Positions 44,740 to 53,596 of a stretch of 64,000 nt of DNA are shown here, piece after piece (position 1 is the stretch's first letter; the number at the start of each line of letters is the position of its first letter). Below the pieces are notes generated by a model that was not told the origin of the DNA, did not search any database, and saw only the letters and a list, made by a program, of their open reading frames with translations. Both the position numbers and the translations under genes were made by a program. Source of the DNA: an uncultured Duncaniella sp. (GTDB lineage: Bacteria; Bacteroidota; Bacteroidia; Bacteroidales; Muribaculaceae); contig CAJTQR010000002.1 of NCBI GenBank assembly GCA_910578515.1, forward strand, positions 600,959-664,958. The letters run 5' to 3'.

Positions 44740-46539
44740 TCAAGACTTGTTGGCACGTTTGCGCTCAAGCTCGTCGAGGATTATCTTGCGCAGACGCAGA
44801 TGGTGAGGGGTAACCTCCACATATTCATCCTCCTTGATATATTCAAGCGCCTCCTCAAGTGAGAATACCACCGGAGGGATGATGCGGGCTTTGTCGTCGG
44901 CACCGCTCGCACGCATGTTGGTGAGCTTCTTTGACTTGGTTACATTGACCACTATGTCATTGTCCTTGGCGTTCTCGCCAACCACCTGTCCGGCGTATAC
45001 CTCCTCCTGCGGGAAGATGAAGAATTTACCGCGGTCCTGAAGTTTGTCGATAGCATAGGCATAGGCTGTACCAGCTTCCATGGCTATGAGCGAACCATTT
45101 GTACGGCGTTCGATATCACCCTTCCAAGGCTGGTATTCATGGAAACGGTGCGCCATGATAGCCTCGCCGGCAGAACCGGTAAGCACATTGTTGCGCAATC
45201 CTATGATACCGCGTGAAGGGATGATGAACTCAAGGTGTATACGGTCATTCTGAGTGGTCATTGATACCATCTCGCCCTTGCGGCGGGTCACCATATCGAT
45301 GATTTTTGATGAATATTCCTCAGGGACGTTGATGGTGAGCATTTCCACAGGTTCGCATTTCACACCGTCAATCTCCTTGATAATTACCTGAGGCTGTCCC
45401 ACCTGAAGCTCGAAGCCTTCACGGCGCATGGTCTCGATGAGCACTGAGAGGTGGAGCACACCGCGTCCGAAGACTGTCCATGTGTCCTCATGTTCAGCTT
45501 TAGTGACTCTGAGAGCCAGGTTACGGTCGAGCTCTTTGGTAAGACGGTCGGCGATGTGACGTGAGGTCACATACTTTCCATCGCGACCGAAGAAAGGACT
45601 GTCGTTGATGGTGAAGGTCATTGACATTGTTGGCTCGTCGATGGCGATGCGGGGCAGAGGCTCGGGATTGTTGAAGTCAGCCACGGTGTCGCCGATTTCG
45701 AAACCTTCGATACCTACCAGTGCGCAGATATCGCCACTCTTCACTGACTCAACCTTCTTGCGTCCCATGCCTTCAAAGGTGTGGAGCTCCTTGATGCGCT
45801 GTTTCACGATTGTGCCATCCTTCTTGCAGAGGGCTATATCCTGACCTTCGCGAAGCTCGCCGCGATGCACACGTCCGATGGCTATACGTCCCACATAGTT
45901 GCTGAAGTCAAGTGAGGTGATGAGCATCTGAGCGTCACCTTCTAGTACCTGAGGTTCGGGAATATATTCGATTATAGCATCGAGAACTGCGGTGATATTG
46001 TCGGTCGGTTTGGTATAGTCGGTGCTCATCCAGCCCTGCTTTGCAGAGCCGTAGATGGTGGGGAAGTCGAGCTGGTCCTCTGTGGCATCGAGATTGAACA
46101 TCAAGTCAAACACCATCTCCTGCACCTCGTCCGGACGACAGTTAGGTTTGTCAACCTTGTTGATGACCACTACCGGTTTGAGACCCATCTGAATAGCCTT
46201 TTGCAGCACAAAGCGGGTCTGAGGCATAGGACCTTCGAAAGCGTCGACCAGAAGCAGACAGCCGTCCGCCATGTTCAACACACGTTCCACTTCACCGCCG
46301 AAGTCGGCGTGTCCAGGAGTGTCAATGATGTTGATTTTGTATCCGTTATAGTTTATCGATACGTTTTTCGAGAGGATTGTTATCCCGCGTTCGCGTTCGA
46401 GGTCGTTGTTGTCAAGGATTAATTCACCCGTGTTCTGATTGTCACGAAAGAGCTTCCCAGCCAAAAGCATTTTATCCACGAGTGTTGTTTTCCCATGGTC
46501 CACATGGGCAATGATGGCGATATTCCTAATCTTCTGCAT
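44740..46539 (-). CDS. bipA: Ribosome-binding GTPase BipA/TypA, 599 aa
   Basis: The start at 46539 (MQKIRNIAIIAHVDHGKTTLVDKML) gives the standard BipA N-terminus. GTPase motifs are AHVDHGKT (G1), IDTPGHADFGGEVERVL (G3) and NKVDKPNCRPDEV (G4). The EF-G-like domain II, domains III/V (TRRKGEMVSMTTQNDRIHLEFIIPSRGIIGLRNNVLTGSAGEAIM) and the BipA C-terminal domain follow. It acts in 50S assembly and stress adaptation. Its leader, about 90 bases, consists of two tandem hairpins (46556-46623). Confidence 0.97.
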   Translation of the reverse strand: MQKIRNIAIIAHVDHGKTTLVDKMLLAGKLFRDNQNTGELILDNNDLERERGITILSKNVSINYNGYKINIIDTPGHADFGGEVERVLNMADGCLLLVDAFEGPMPQTRFVLQKAIQMGLKPVVVINKVDKPNCRPDEVQEMVFDLMFNLDATEDQLDFPTIYGSAKQGWMSTDYTKPTDNITAVLDAIIEYIPEPQVLEGDAQMLITSLDFSNYVGRIAIGRVHRGELREGQDIALCKKDGTIVKQRIKELHTFEGMGRKKVESVKSGDICALVGIEGFEIGDTVADFNNPEPLPRIAIDEPTMSMTFTINDSPFFGRDGKYVTSRHIADRLTKELDRNLALRVTKAEHEDTWTVFGRGVLHLSVLIETMRREGFELQVGQPQVIIKEIDGVKCEPVEMLTINVPEEYSSKIIDMVTRRKGEMVSMTTQNDRIHLEFIIPSRGIIGLRNNVLTGSAGEAIMAHRFHEYQPWKGDIERRTNGSLIAMEAGTAYAYAIDKLQDRGKFFIFPQEEVYAGQVVGENAKDNDIVVNVTKSKKLTNMRASGADDKARIIPPVVFSLEEALEYIKEDEYVEVTPHHLRLRKIILDELERKRANKS

Positions 46540-46555
46540 CGTATTTATCATTAAA

Positions 46556-46623
46556 AGCGTGACCGGAGGGGACACGCTATTTTTTCTTTATCGTTAAAAG
46601 CGTGTCGGTTAGGGGTACACGCT
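46556..46623 (-). promoter_or_regulatory. Two tandem hairpins forming the bipA 5' leader
   Basis: On the minus strand the first hairpin (46599-46623) is AGCGTGT, an 11-base loop with ACCCCT, then ACACGCT. The second (46556-46578) is AGCGTG, an 11-base loop with TCCCCT, then CACGCT. Each is followed by a near-identical TTTTAAyGATAAA segment. The promoter (-7 TAACTTTG at 46638-46645) lies just upstream, so both hairpins are transcribed and the second ends 17 bases before the ATG. Confidence 0.7.
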
Positions 46624-46637
46624 GATTTTTTCGCCTG

Positions 46638-46668
46638 CAAAGTTACGATTTTTTCTGCATCTGACAAA
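46638..46668 (-). promoter_or_regulatory. bipA promoter
   Basis: On the minus strand TTTG (46665-46668), exactly 19 bases, TAACTTTG (46638-46645), followed by C. Confidence 0.75.
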
Positions 46669-46732
46669 ACAGTCAGTGGGTGTTTTTCAACGGTTCCTTA
46701 GCTATCGTGTCTTATTTCACTTTGAAGGCTAA

Positions 46733-47542
46733 TCAGGAGGTCTGTCGCTCATCGGGCTTTTCTTTCACTATTCCGTCGGTCACGTATGTGAGATGGCGGC
46801 TGAGGGCATCCTCCACCATAGAGCGGTTGGTCGATTTCTGTTCGCGGCTGTTTTCCGGATGGAAGGTGTGGTACTCGATGGCTGAGAATTTGAGCCACAG
46901 TTTCTTACGGCCTAAATTGGAGAGGCGTACGGAAAAGTCGCAGTCCTCGCTCCCCCAGCCTTTGAACGCTTCGTTATATCCGTTGATTTTAATTGCATCC
47001 TCCTTCCAGTATGCCATGTTGCATCCGCGTATGGTGAGTTTGTCGTGTGAACGCTGATACTTGAGCAGCGAGGTCAGCATCGGTATTCGGATAGAGTTGA
47101 GTTTGTTCTTGCTATTCTCCTTGAGTTTGGCGTAATCAAACTGTCCGCTGCGCAGCATCTTCTCCGAATAATTCTGCTTCACGAATGTGCGTGATGCCCC
47201 TACGAAACACCCTTTGGTAGCATATTTCAGATGGTCGGCTATGAACTCCGGGTGGAGTATGATATCTCCGTCAATCTGTATTATATATTCACCCGAAGCT
47301 TTGGCTATGGCTTTGTTGCGGATAGCTGCCAGTCGGAATCCCTCGTCCGGATGCCACACATGAACCAGCTTGACAGGAAATATCTTCCTGAAGCTGTCAA
47401 TTAGTTCTCTTGTCTCATCGCCCGACCCGTCGTCGGCTATTATTACCTCGTCAGGCATCACGGTCTGATTCAATACCGATTTGAGCGTAAGCGTGAGATA
47501 AGACGGTGAATTGTATGTGGTTATAATCAGTGATGTTTTCAT
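46733..47542 (-). CDS. Family 2 glycosyltransferase, 269 aa
   Basis: The start at 47542 (MKTSLIITTYNSPSYLTLTLKSVLNQ) fits the GT-A fold. The nucleotide-sugar signature VIIADDGSGDET and the metal-binding DxD in YIIQIDGDIILHP follow. The C-terminal KGWGSEDCDFSVRLSNLGRKK is the glyco_transf_7 (galactosyltransferase-like) acceptor motif. A -7 box (minus TAAATTTG, 47591-47598) supports the short start over 47644. It probably acts in surface polysaccharide or glycoprotein assembly; the sugar is unknown. Confidence 0.88.
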   Translation of the reverse strand: MKTSLIITTYNSPSYLTLTLKSVLNQTVMPDEVIIADDGSGDETRELIDSFRKIFPVKLVHVWHPDEGFRLAAIRNKAIAKASGEYIIQIDGDIILHPEFIADHLKYATKGCFVGASRTFVKQNYSEKMLRSGQFDYAKLKENSKNKLNSIRIPMLTSLLKYQRSHDKLTIRGCNMAYWKEDAIKINGYNEAFKGWGSEDCDFSVRLSNLGRKKLWLKFSAIEYHTFHPENSREQKSTNRSMVEDALSRHLTYVTDGIVKEKPDERQTS

Positions 47543-47713
47543 TGTATGTGTGCTGGAGGGTGAGTGTGTGAAGGGTGATTTAATTTGTCGCAAATTTACG
47601 ACAAATTTGGATAAAAAACTAATTTTCATGGATGAATATAGCAAAATTTACTGTGAAATCATATTTTCTACCTGATGCCTATATGCTTCGGTAGGATAAC
47701 GTGGTAAGGAATA

Positions 47714-47770
47714 TGATGAATAGAGCTGCGCGAAATGGATACAATCCATCCACGCAACTCATTATTCATC
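47714..47770 (-). terminator. Hairpin downstream of the pore-forming operon
   Basis: An imperfect outer stem (GATGAATA... with ...TATTCATC) encloses a perfect small hairpin ATGGAT-ACA-ATCCAT. It is a likely terminator for the leftward operon ending at 47794. Confidence 0.5.
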
Positions 47771-47793
47771 ATCGTGTAAGCATCAGATTAATC

Positions 47794-48198
47794 TTAGAAT
47801 ATTTTTTCAAGCTCTAAGGTTTCTTGATATGGAGTATATGCTTCAAGCCTGAGCCGTTTGTGAGTCTTCTTGGTTATGGTCCACCGTCCGGTCAATGCCC
47901 CATTGAATGTTATGACAGGACCGGAAAAATCATACCATAAATCATTAAGTCCGGGATATAATGGATTTCCATCGTCATCTAAAATGATGTATTGCCCTGT
48001 TTTCGGTGTGAGGAATTGGAGGATAACGTTTCTATGTCCAACTTTACCGCTGTCACCTACTATGGTGTATTCCCCTTTCCAGCTTGTATAAATCAGGTCA
48101 TCGGTGGTTTTCTCAAGTTCCTTGTCATCATCATCATTGCTGCATGACATAACCATCATGGATGCAAAAAGCAGAAGCAATAATCTTGTCAGTTTCAT
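47794..48198 (-). CDS. Small lipoprotein, 134 aa, last gene of the pore-forming operon
   Basis: The signal MKLTRLLLLLFASMMVMSCSNDDDDKE has a lipobox with Cys19 and an acidic +2 region typical of surface export in Bacteroidetes. The mature part is beta-rich (SWKGEYTIVGDSGKVGHRNVILQFLTPKTGQYIILDD, ALTGRWTITKKTHKRLRLEAYTP), resembling lipocalin-like barrels. It lies 27 bases after the MACPF-like gene and is probably co-transcribed. An immunity, chaperone or receptor-binding role is possible; none is shown. Confidence 0.7.
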   Translation of the reverse strand: MKLTRLLLLLFASMMVMSCSNDDDDKELEKTTDDLIYTSWKGEYTIVGDSGKVGHRNVILQFLTPKTGQYIILDDDGNPLYPGLNDLWYDFSGPVITFNGALTGRWTITKKTHKRLRLEAYTPYQETLELEKIF

Positions 48199-48225
48199 GT
48201 TGCTGTAGTTTTTGTAAGTTAAAGA

Positions 48226-49881
48226 TTATAGACCGATTATGGTGTAATTGTTTGCCAAATTCGCTAATGAGATTGATTTTGTGGGCAATGATTCCACCCA
48301 GTCGCGGATGCCGTAGTCATCCAATATCACATCTCCGTCACGTGAGCCAACATAAAGTGAGAATGCTATCTTACGCACAGGGTCGTAAATATATTCCATA
48401 TTAGTTTTTGAATTAATGTAAGTGTACATCTCATTCTCCCGTACCTCTCCTAAGTCAACACATAGAGGGTCGCCAAGCTGAGGATTTAACTTAAGAGTTG
48501 AAACGCTCCTTATTCTTAAACCATATAAACCTTTCTTTTGTTCATATATTTCTGAAGCTTTTTGTGTAAATACTGTAGCAGACGCATTTCCCATTAATTC
48601 AGCATCAGTTAATGTACTCTTGTTTTGAGTTCGCAAGATGATACGGTCACCTTGTTTTGTAATCAACACAGGTGCAACGTCATAGAGAGCTTCCCCGGTA
48701 CTACTATACTTGACAAAGATTCTGCCGATGTCGATTCTTGGAGTCATAAACTGAGGATTATGTGGAAGCACGCCTGATATTGTGCGCCTCATACGTTCCT
48801 TGAAATTATGTTCAATTACAAAATCTGAAATTGAGTATAATCCATTTTCAGCTATGTCGATTATGCCATGGGTATTTTCATCAGATAAAGTATTAACCCA
48901 GTTGTCAAGATTTATACTGATAGTTTTTAAATTTTTAGCGTTTTCAAATCCTATTCCGTTTGGATTTCCACCCCATACAAATAATTTTGTATAAAGCTCA
49001 TTAGTATTATAATTTATTGAAGTGGTATCACCATTGAGACTTCCGAAATTGGCATTCCCGGATGCAGAGACTTTTTTCCAAGAGAATGATAAGCCAATAT
49101 CTTTATTTAACCCATCACGCCTTGATTCGCTCGTAGTGTCGTCTTTACCTACTCCTGCATAGAGAGCAAACGCTTTACCTCCTGTTATATATCCGGTTAG
49201 CACAAATTCGCCATAATTCGTGATTATGCTACCTATAGTTGAGGAATAAAGGTTCTGTTTGAAAGTTTTTGACAGACATTCACGTGCGTAAAATCTTCTG
49301 TCTCCGTCAAGGGCTAACAGAGAATACTGAGAGTTTTGGTACTCCATGGACAATTCCCCGAATACAGCGTTGGCTGCACCTGTTATATTAGATGTAAATG
49401 TTTCATCGGTTGTCTTCTTTCTGCCTATTTTGAATAGAACTAAATTAACAGAGAACCCTTTGTCTATTTTCTTAGTGTTATTAACATACGATTCATACGT
49501 GTCATAATCACAATATGTGAAGCTATTGGATGCATAATGATTCAGCGGATTTGGGCTGACAAGGCATTCTGGGTCCAGTTCTCTGACGATATCAATATCC
49601 ACAACTTTGGCAATTACATTTTCTTGATTGCCAAGAATTGAGTTACCTACGGCATATGAATATCCTAATCTGCTATCTCCGATATAAGAATTGGCAGCAC
49701 GTGATTGAGCCGCAGTGTCTAATACAATAGGACTTGTTTTGATGTCAGGTAACGATGGGTCACGCTCTTGAAATACGATTATTTCTTCCGGTTGGTCAGA
49801 TGGATTATCATTATGGACATCGTTGGAGCAACTATAAAATATGTAGCTCATTGAAATTAGTATGTATACAAATCGTCTCAT
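48226..49881 (-). CDS. MACPF-like pore-forming lipoprotein, 551 aa
   Basis: A lipoprotein signal (MRRFVYILISMSYIFYSCSND, Cys18) is followed by about 100 residues and then a region with the MACPF fingerprint: TNYGEFVLTGYITGGKAFALYAG at about 221-242. In the family this is Y-G-T-H-(V/Y)-x5-x2-GG(R/K), read here with E-F in place of T-H. Upstream, FSVNLVLFKIGRKKTTDETF and ARECLSKTFKQNL fit the preceding MACPF helices and strands. The C-terminal about 200 residues are a beta-rich domain. Bacteroidales use MACPF proteins (BSAP type) to kill related strains. It overlaps the preceding gene by 4 bases (ATGA). Confidence 0.65.
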   Translation of the reverse strand: MRRFVYILISMSYIFYSCSNDVHNDNPSDQPEEIIVFQERDPSLPDIKTSPIVLDTAAQSRAANSYIGDSRLGYSYAVGNSILGNQENVIAKVVDIDIVRELDPECLVSPNPLNHYASNSFTYCDYDTYESYVNNTKKIDKGFSVNLVLFKIGRKKTTDETFTSNITGAANAVFGELSMEYQNSQYSLLALDGDRRFYARECLSKTFKQNLYSSTIGSIITNYGEFVLTGYITGGKAFALYAGVGKDDTTSESRRDGLNKDIGLSFSWKKVSASGNANFGSLNGDTTSINYNTNELYTKLFVWGGNPNGIGFENAKNLKTISINLDNWVNTLSDENTHGIIDIAENGLYSISDFVIEHNFKERMRRTISGVLPHNPQFMTPRIDIGRIFVKYSSTGEALYDVAPVLITKQGDRIILRTQNKSTLTDAELMGNASATVFTQKASEIYEQKKGLYGLRIRSVSTLKLNPQLGDPLCVDLGEVRENEMYTYINSKTNMEYIYDPVRKIAFSLYVGSRDGDVILDDYGIRDWVESLPTKSISLANLANNYTIIGL

Positions 49882-51248
49882 CTTGTCTCTGTTATTATGT
49901 AACGGTTGGATTGGGTATCAAATGAATAGAGGCGGAATATTTCCTCACCTGTATCCAAATCATAATTTTTGGTTTCGACATCGGGTTTGTCGCTATCGGG
50001 AATTCCCATTACGTAGCCTTCCCATTTTCCTTTCAATTTTATTACCTTATTATTATATTTTGCAGTAATTACGTAGGGAACTGATAAATTAAATGCCTTA
50101 AATTTTACTGTTACCTGACAAACGGAACGAGCTTCGACGTCTACCTGATTTGAAAAGGTGAGATTCTTCGGATGGGGGGTGCTTGAAAGATATTTTGCAT
50201 CTCGAGGTGTATTAGGGTTAATCATTGCTCTTCTAGCTTGTGTATATGGTCGAGGTAAAAGCTTATCTTCCTTGATTTTGAATAAAAAGCGGTTCTTTTG
50301 TTGTATGAACCTTGACCTTTCGTAGCATGTGACATTTGCTGTGAAAGGCATTTGTTTCTTAAACTCTGTTGAATTGGAGAGATTTATAGTTTGAGTGGAA
50401 ACAGGAGTGCTTGGGGTTACTGTGGCGTTGTCAAAATCATATATGACGCTATCTACTGAAAATGTGTTGTTTAACTCAAAATAGTATATTTGCTGAGGGC
50501 TTCCTGCAACCCGTTTTGCATATCTTGAGCGATTATCGTCTTGAGCTTCCAATACATAGTAAAATATAGAAGCAAAATTGTTAGGGTCGCTCTGTCCTAT
50601 ATATGATTGGCTTTGTATATAAAAGCATCCTGTTGAATCTGCAGGAATTAAATCCCAACTACAAGGGAAATAATCGTCAGGTTCAGTCTTTGATACCATC
50701 AGAACTCTTTTATTCGGATTATTTGAATAGGCACCGACGGCAAGTGGAGTATTTGTCTTATAGGAATAAATCATATATGGAATGCCAGTTACCGACAGCG
50801 GTTTCTTTAAATAAAATCTGAATCGGTCATCAATTTCTTGTGCTCTTCTCATGTTAATTTCCTTTCCCGCACCGTCAATTGACATGTATACTCTGATAGC
50901 ACTTGATGAAGTCGCCGCTTGACGCACTCGTATGTACAACGGGAGACCTTCGATAGCCATTATATTAGAGTCGTAATACTCGTCGTAAATATAAGAGTCA
51001 TAATTGGCTGCTTTGGTCAACTCATTGCCACGTAGGCTGTTGAGGACATCTTTTAGTCTCAGCATTTCTTCGGTTGGTTCCATCAGAATCGGGTCTTCGC
51101 TGATGGAATCATTATCCAAAGCTCTGCTGATTGGTCGTTCCGAGATGGATTTTTGTACATCGTTAGATAAGGGTTCTTCAAAAGTTGATGAACAGGCTGT
51201 CATTGCAACGAGTGTACTCATTGCATAAAGTAAATGTTTGATTTTCAT
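49878..51248 (-). CDS. Lipoprotein with beta-trefoil-like and aerolysin-like pore-forming domains, 456 aa
   Basis: A lipobox MTAC gives Cys19. Residues about 98-260 show three related beta segments ending RFRFYLK, SWDLIPAD and QQIYYFEL, resembling a beta-trefoil lectin (also FYIQSQSYIGQ). Residues about 262-415 resemble an aerolysin/ETX-MTX2 module. The entry strand is FSVDSVIYD, followed by a Ser/Thr-rich run (PVSTQTINLSNSTEF...ANVTCYERSRF), then QVDVEARSVCQVTVKFKAFNLSVPYVITAKY, matching the 'v.vpp.s...v.v....v.vPy' exit strand. The fold is inferred by eye; the operon position next to a MACPF gene supports a membrane-damaging role. The gene ends inside the next start. Confidence 0.55.
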   Translation of the reverse strand: MKIKHLLYAMSTLVAMTACSSTFEEPLSNDVQKSISERPISRALDNDSISEDPILMEPTEEMLRLKDVLNSLRGNELTKAANYDSYIYDEYYDSNIMAIEGLPLYIRVRQAATSSSAIRVYMSIDGAGKEINMRRAQEIDDRFRFYLKKPLSVTGIPYMIYSYKTNTPLAVGAYSNNPNKRVLMVSKTEPDDYFPCSWDLIPADSTGCFYIQSQSYIGQSDPNNFASIFYYVLEAQDDNRSRYAKRVAGSPQQIYYFELNNTFSVDSVIYDFDNATVTPSTPVSTQTINLSNSTEFKKQMPFTANVTCYERSRFIQQKNRFLFKIKEDKLLPRPYTQARRAMINPNTPRDAKYLSSTPHPKNLTFSNQVDVEARSVCQVTVKFKAFNLSVPYVITAKYNNKVIKLKGKWEGYVMGIPDSDKPDVETKNYDLDTGEEIFRLYSFDTQSNRYIITETR

Positions 51249-51303
51249 TGGTGGGATTTACTGAGTTAGATGAAATATAAATAGTTGGTGAGGAGCTATG
51301 AGG

Positions 51304-51675
51304 TTAGATTGTTATTGTGCCTGAATATGTTTTGCCATTGTCGGTAAAACATGTAATCTCATATTCTCCATCTGATAATGATATAGGAATATAACCATTG
51401 TCGACAGTGATAATTGAAGTTTCTATTACTTCCCCATTAGTTTTAATTGAGACGGTTGCAGACATACAATTCTCAGGAAGATATAAGTTGATGTACTCTG
51501 AAGTATACACGCACGAGACTCGATATTTTGATGGCAAGCGTGGGTGACTTATGTCATTTTTTTCGTTAAGGAAAACCTCGTTTTTACTCTGACTTTCAGA
51601 AATAGATTCGTTTTCACTATGCAAATATGTTACATTAAAGCATAGTAATGAAATAATTAGTAGCAAGTGTTTCAT
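51304..51675 (-). CDS. DUF3244-like secreted protein, 123 aa
   Basis: The start at 51675 (MKHLLLIISLLCFNVTYLHS) gives a signal peptide; the upstream ATG at 51747 precedes the promoter box (51704-51711) and is rejected. The mature protein ends in a small beta-sandwich repeat with YINLYLPENCMSATVSIKTNGEVIETSIITVDNGYIPISLSDGEYEITCFTDNGKTYSGTITI, the pattern of DUF3244/Por-secretion-like domains. It is the first gene of the operon that continues with the trefoil-aerolysin-like and MACPF-like genes, 55 bases upstream. Confidence 0.65.
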   Translation of the reverse strand: MKHLLLIISLLCFNVTYLHSENESISESQSKNEVFLNEKNDISHPRLPSKYRVSCVYTSEYINLYLPENCMSATVSIKTNGEVIETSIITVDNGYIPISLSDGEYEITCFTDNGKTYSGTITI

Positions 51676-51703
51676 AATGTATAAATTGTAGAAAATTACT
51701 ATG

Positions 51704-51711
51704 CAAAAGTA
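51704..51711 (-). promoter_or_regulatory. -7 box of the pore-forming operon
   Basis: Minus strand TACTTTTG followed by C, 28 bases before ATG 51675. No well-spaced -33 element. Confidence 0.45.
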
Positions 51712-51801
51712 GTATTTAGAATTAGATTTGTCTCCATAAAGGTACAATTTTTATTTGGTTTTTAGGTTTGGAAATTGGTTGAAATTCAGGTGTTTATATT
51801 C

Positions 51802-51825
51802 GCGCCAAATTTGGTTTTTTGGCGC
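51802..51825 (-). terminator. Hairpin after the TPR regulator gene
   Basis: GCGCCAAA (51802-51809) with TTTGGCGC (51818-51825). It lies between the regulator stop and the pore-forming operon promoter and probably separates the two transcripts. Confidence 0.5.
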
Positions 51826-51914
51826 AAACTACGACGTCGCATACATGTGGCTGGATATTAATGAGTTGGTCACCTGCTAAAGTGACACAAAGAATTTACT
51901 ATGTGTGATGTTTT

Positions 51915-53558
51915 TTAGCTTAGGAACGATAGGTAATAAACAGACCTGTCATTAGTAAGGAGTTTTATTTTGTCTTTAAGACGACGCTTGCGGTCGTATA
52001 TTGCTGTTATTTTCTCTTCATGAAGGAATATGGAAATAGTGCTGTTGGAGAATCCTAAAACAGAGAATAGGAATAGTTTATAATCCGCATCTTTTAGTTT
52101 CGGAAAATCGGACCTAAAATTTTTTATTAAATCTGAGCAATGCTCATTTACAAGTCTTTCAAGTGAATCAATCTGTTTGTTGGAAGAAAAATCATCAATT
52201 AGCTTTGTGACTGAATCGGACAGTTTTTTGTTTACTACTTTGTCGACGGGATTCTCGTAATAAACTTTGCACAGATAATCCAATGTCTCAAATTTAGTCT
52301 TGATAAGGGATGCAACTGACTTCTGTGCAGAAGAATACATAGATTCCCGTAGAGATATTAGCTCTTTATAATTCGTTGCAATAGTTATATTGCGTTTTAT
52401 AATAGATTGTTGTGTTTTATAATAGCGGATTATTATCATTGATAGGACTAAAAACAATATACAAGATAATGTTACAACAGTCCATAAAATGAATTTAGAA
52501 TTTCGAGCTCTGATTTCTTCTTTTTCTTTTTCGGATTGATAGTGATGTATTATATTCGAAGATAGCTCTTGGCTTAATCTGTTGCTAAGTTGGTAGTTTA
52601 CAGTATTGAACATATTTTCATGCGAAATCAAAGCATTATTTATGTCGTTTTTTGCCAAAAATAATTTATATCTTAACCAATCATCATTTCCATCAGGTTC
52701 TTCAGAAATGGAGTTGATTATTGACATACCTTTGTCTAAATGGGATAAGTTAATGTGGCATAGTCCCAAGTATACAGAATCCTTAGTTGATAACTTTGCG
52801 ATTTCCGAATATTCGGTTAACAAATTCAAAGCTATGTCATAGTTTGACGCTCCGAAATTAGAAATAGCTTGCAGCCGTAATGCTTTGTTATGTAATTTTA
52901 TGTCACTGTGCTGTTTAGCCGAGTCGACAATCTGTTTGGTTAAATTAATGCTTTCTGTGTAATTCTTGTGATTGTGATTCGATTTTGCTACATCAAGCAT
53001 AGCATAATCAATGTAGGGTTGGACACCGTGAAGTTTGAACTCCTTCAGAGACACTTCAGCGAATTTTAATTCGTCAGCGCCATTGAAAGTTTCGTTGTAA
53101 ATATATGAAATACCTCTTGCAGCTAATCCGGCATATAAGTGATTGTTTGCGGCTTTGGCTAAGTCGTAAGCTTTAAACATAGCCACCAGACTTTGGGAAT
53201 ATGCCCCGGCATTGAATTTAACGCGTCCGAGATAATACTGTGCAAGCATGTCGTGATGGGAATCGTCAGTGGCGGCGAAGTATTCAGCAGCCGGCGCTAT
53301 GAGAGAGTCGGATGTGACGTCAATATAATTCTTGTCGAGTGCCTGCGACATGAGGAGAGCGAAAAGTGCTCTGTCGGACGCGGAATTGAGTGCTGATGAA
53401 TCAATTGCCAGCAATATAGTCAGGGCTGAGTCGGGGCGCGACTGCATGACTTGTTCGGCGGTAGCGAGGTGTGGTTCATGAGATGAACCTGAGCAACTTG
53501 AACAAGCGATGGAGAGGAGTAGGAGGAGTGGGGTGCATATTGTGATGAGGTATCGCAT
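51915..53558 (-). CDS. TPR-containing membrane regulator with HTH-like C-terminus, 547 aa
   Basis: A lipoprotein-like signal (LLLLLSIACSSCSG) precedes about 300 residues of TPR-like helical repeats (for example AQYYLGRVKFNAGAYSQSLVAMFKAYDLAKAAN). A second hydrophobic segment (about 350-375, ILWTVVTLSCILFLVLSMIII) crosses the membrane. The cytoplasmic C-terminus ends KDADYKLFLFSVLGFSNSTISIFLHEEKITAIYDRKRRLKDKI, reminiscent of LuxR-type HTH motifs in Bacteroidetes TPR regulators. It lies upstream of the pore-forming operon on the same strand and 38 bases after the OmpA-family gene, so it could regulate either. Confidence 0.7.
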   Translation of the reverse strand: MRYLITICTPLLLLLSIACSSCSGSSHEPHLATAEQVMQSRPDSALTILLAIDSSALNSASDRALFALLMSQALDKNYIDVTSDSLIAPAAEYFAATDDSHHDMLAQYYLGRVKFNAGAYSQSLVAMFKAYDLAKAANNHLYAGLAARGISYIYNETFNGADELKFAEVSLKEFKLHGVQPYIDYAMLDVAKSNHNHKNYTESINLTKQIVDSAKQHSDIKLHNKALRLQAISNFGASNYDIALNLLTEYSEIAKLSTKDSVYLGLCHINLSHLDKGMSIINSISEEPDGNDDWLRYKLFLAKNDINNALISHENMFNTVNYQLSNRLSQELSSNIIHHYQSEKEKEEIRARNSKFILWTVVTLSCILFLVLSMIIIRYYKTQQSIIKRNITIATNYKELISLRESMYSSAQKSVASLIKTKFETLDYLCKVYYENPVDKVVNKKLSDSVTKLIDDFSSNKQIDSLERLVNEHCSDLIKNFRSDFPKLKDADYKLFLFSVLGFSNSTISIFLHEEKITAIYDRKRRLKDKIKLLTNDRSVYYLSFLS

Positions 53559-53596
53559 AGGATAGGAAACAGGTCAAATTTGTTGTCAAACACTAT

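Noticed and set aside
48226..51675. Reading the pore-forming operon as an ordinary polysaccharide utilisation locus
   Set aside because: No SusC, SusD, sugar hydrolase or sigma/anti-sigma pair lies in the operon, and the lipoproteins match pore-forming patterns better than SusE/SusF.
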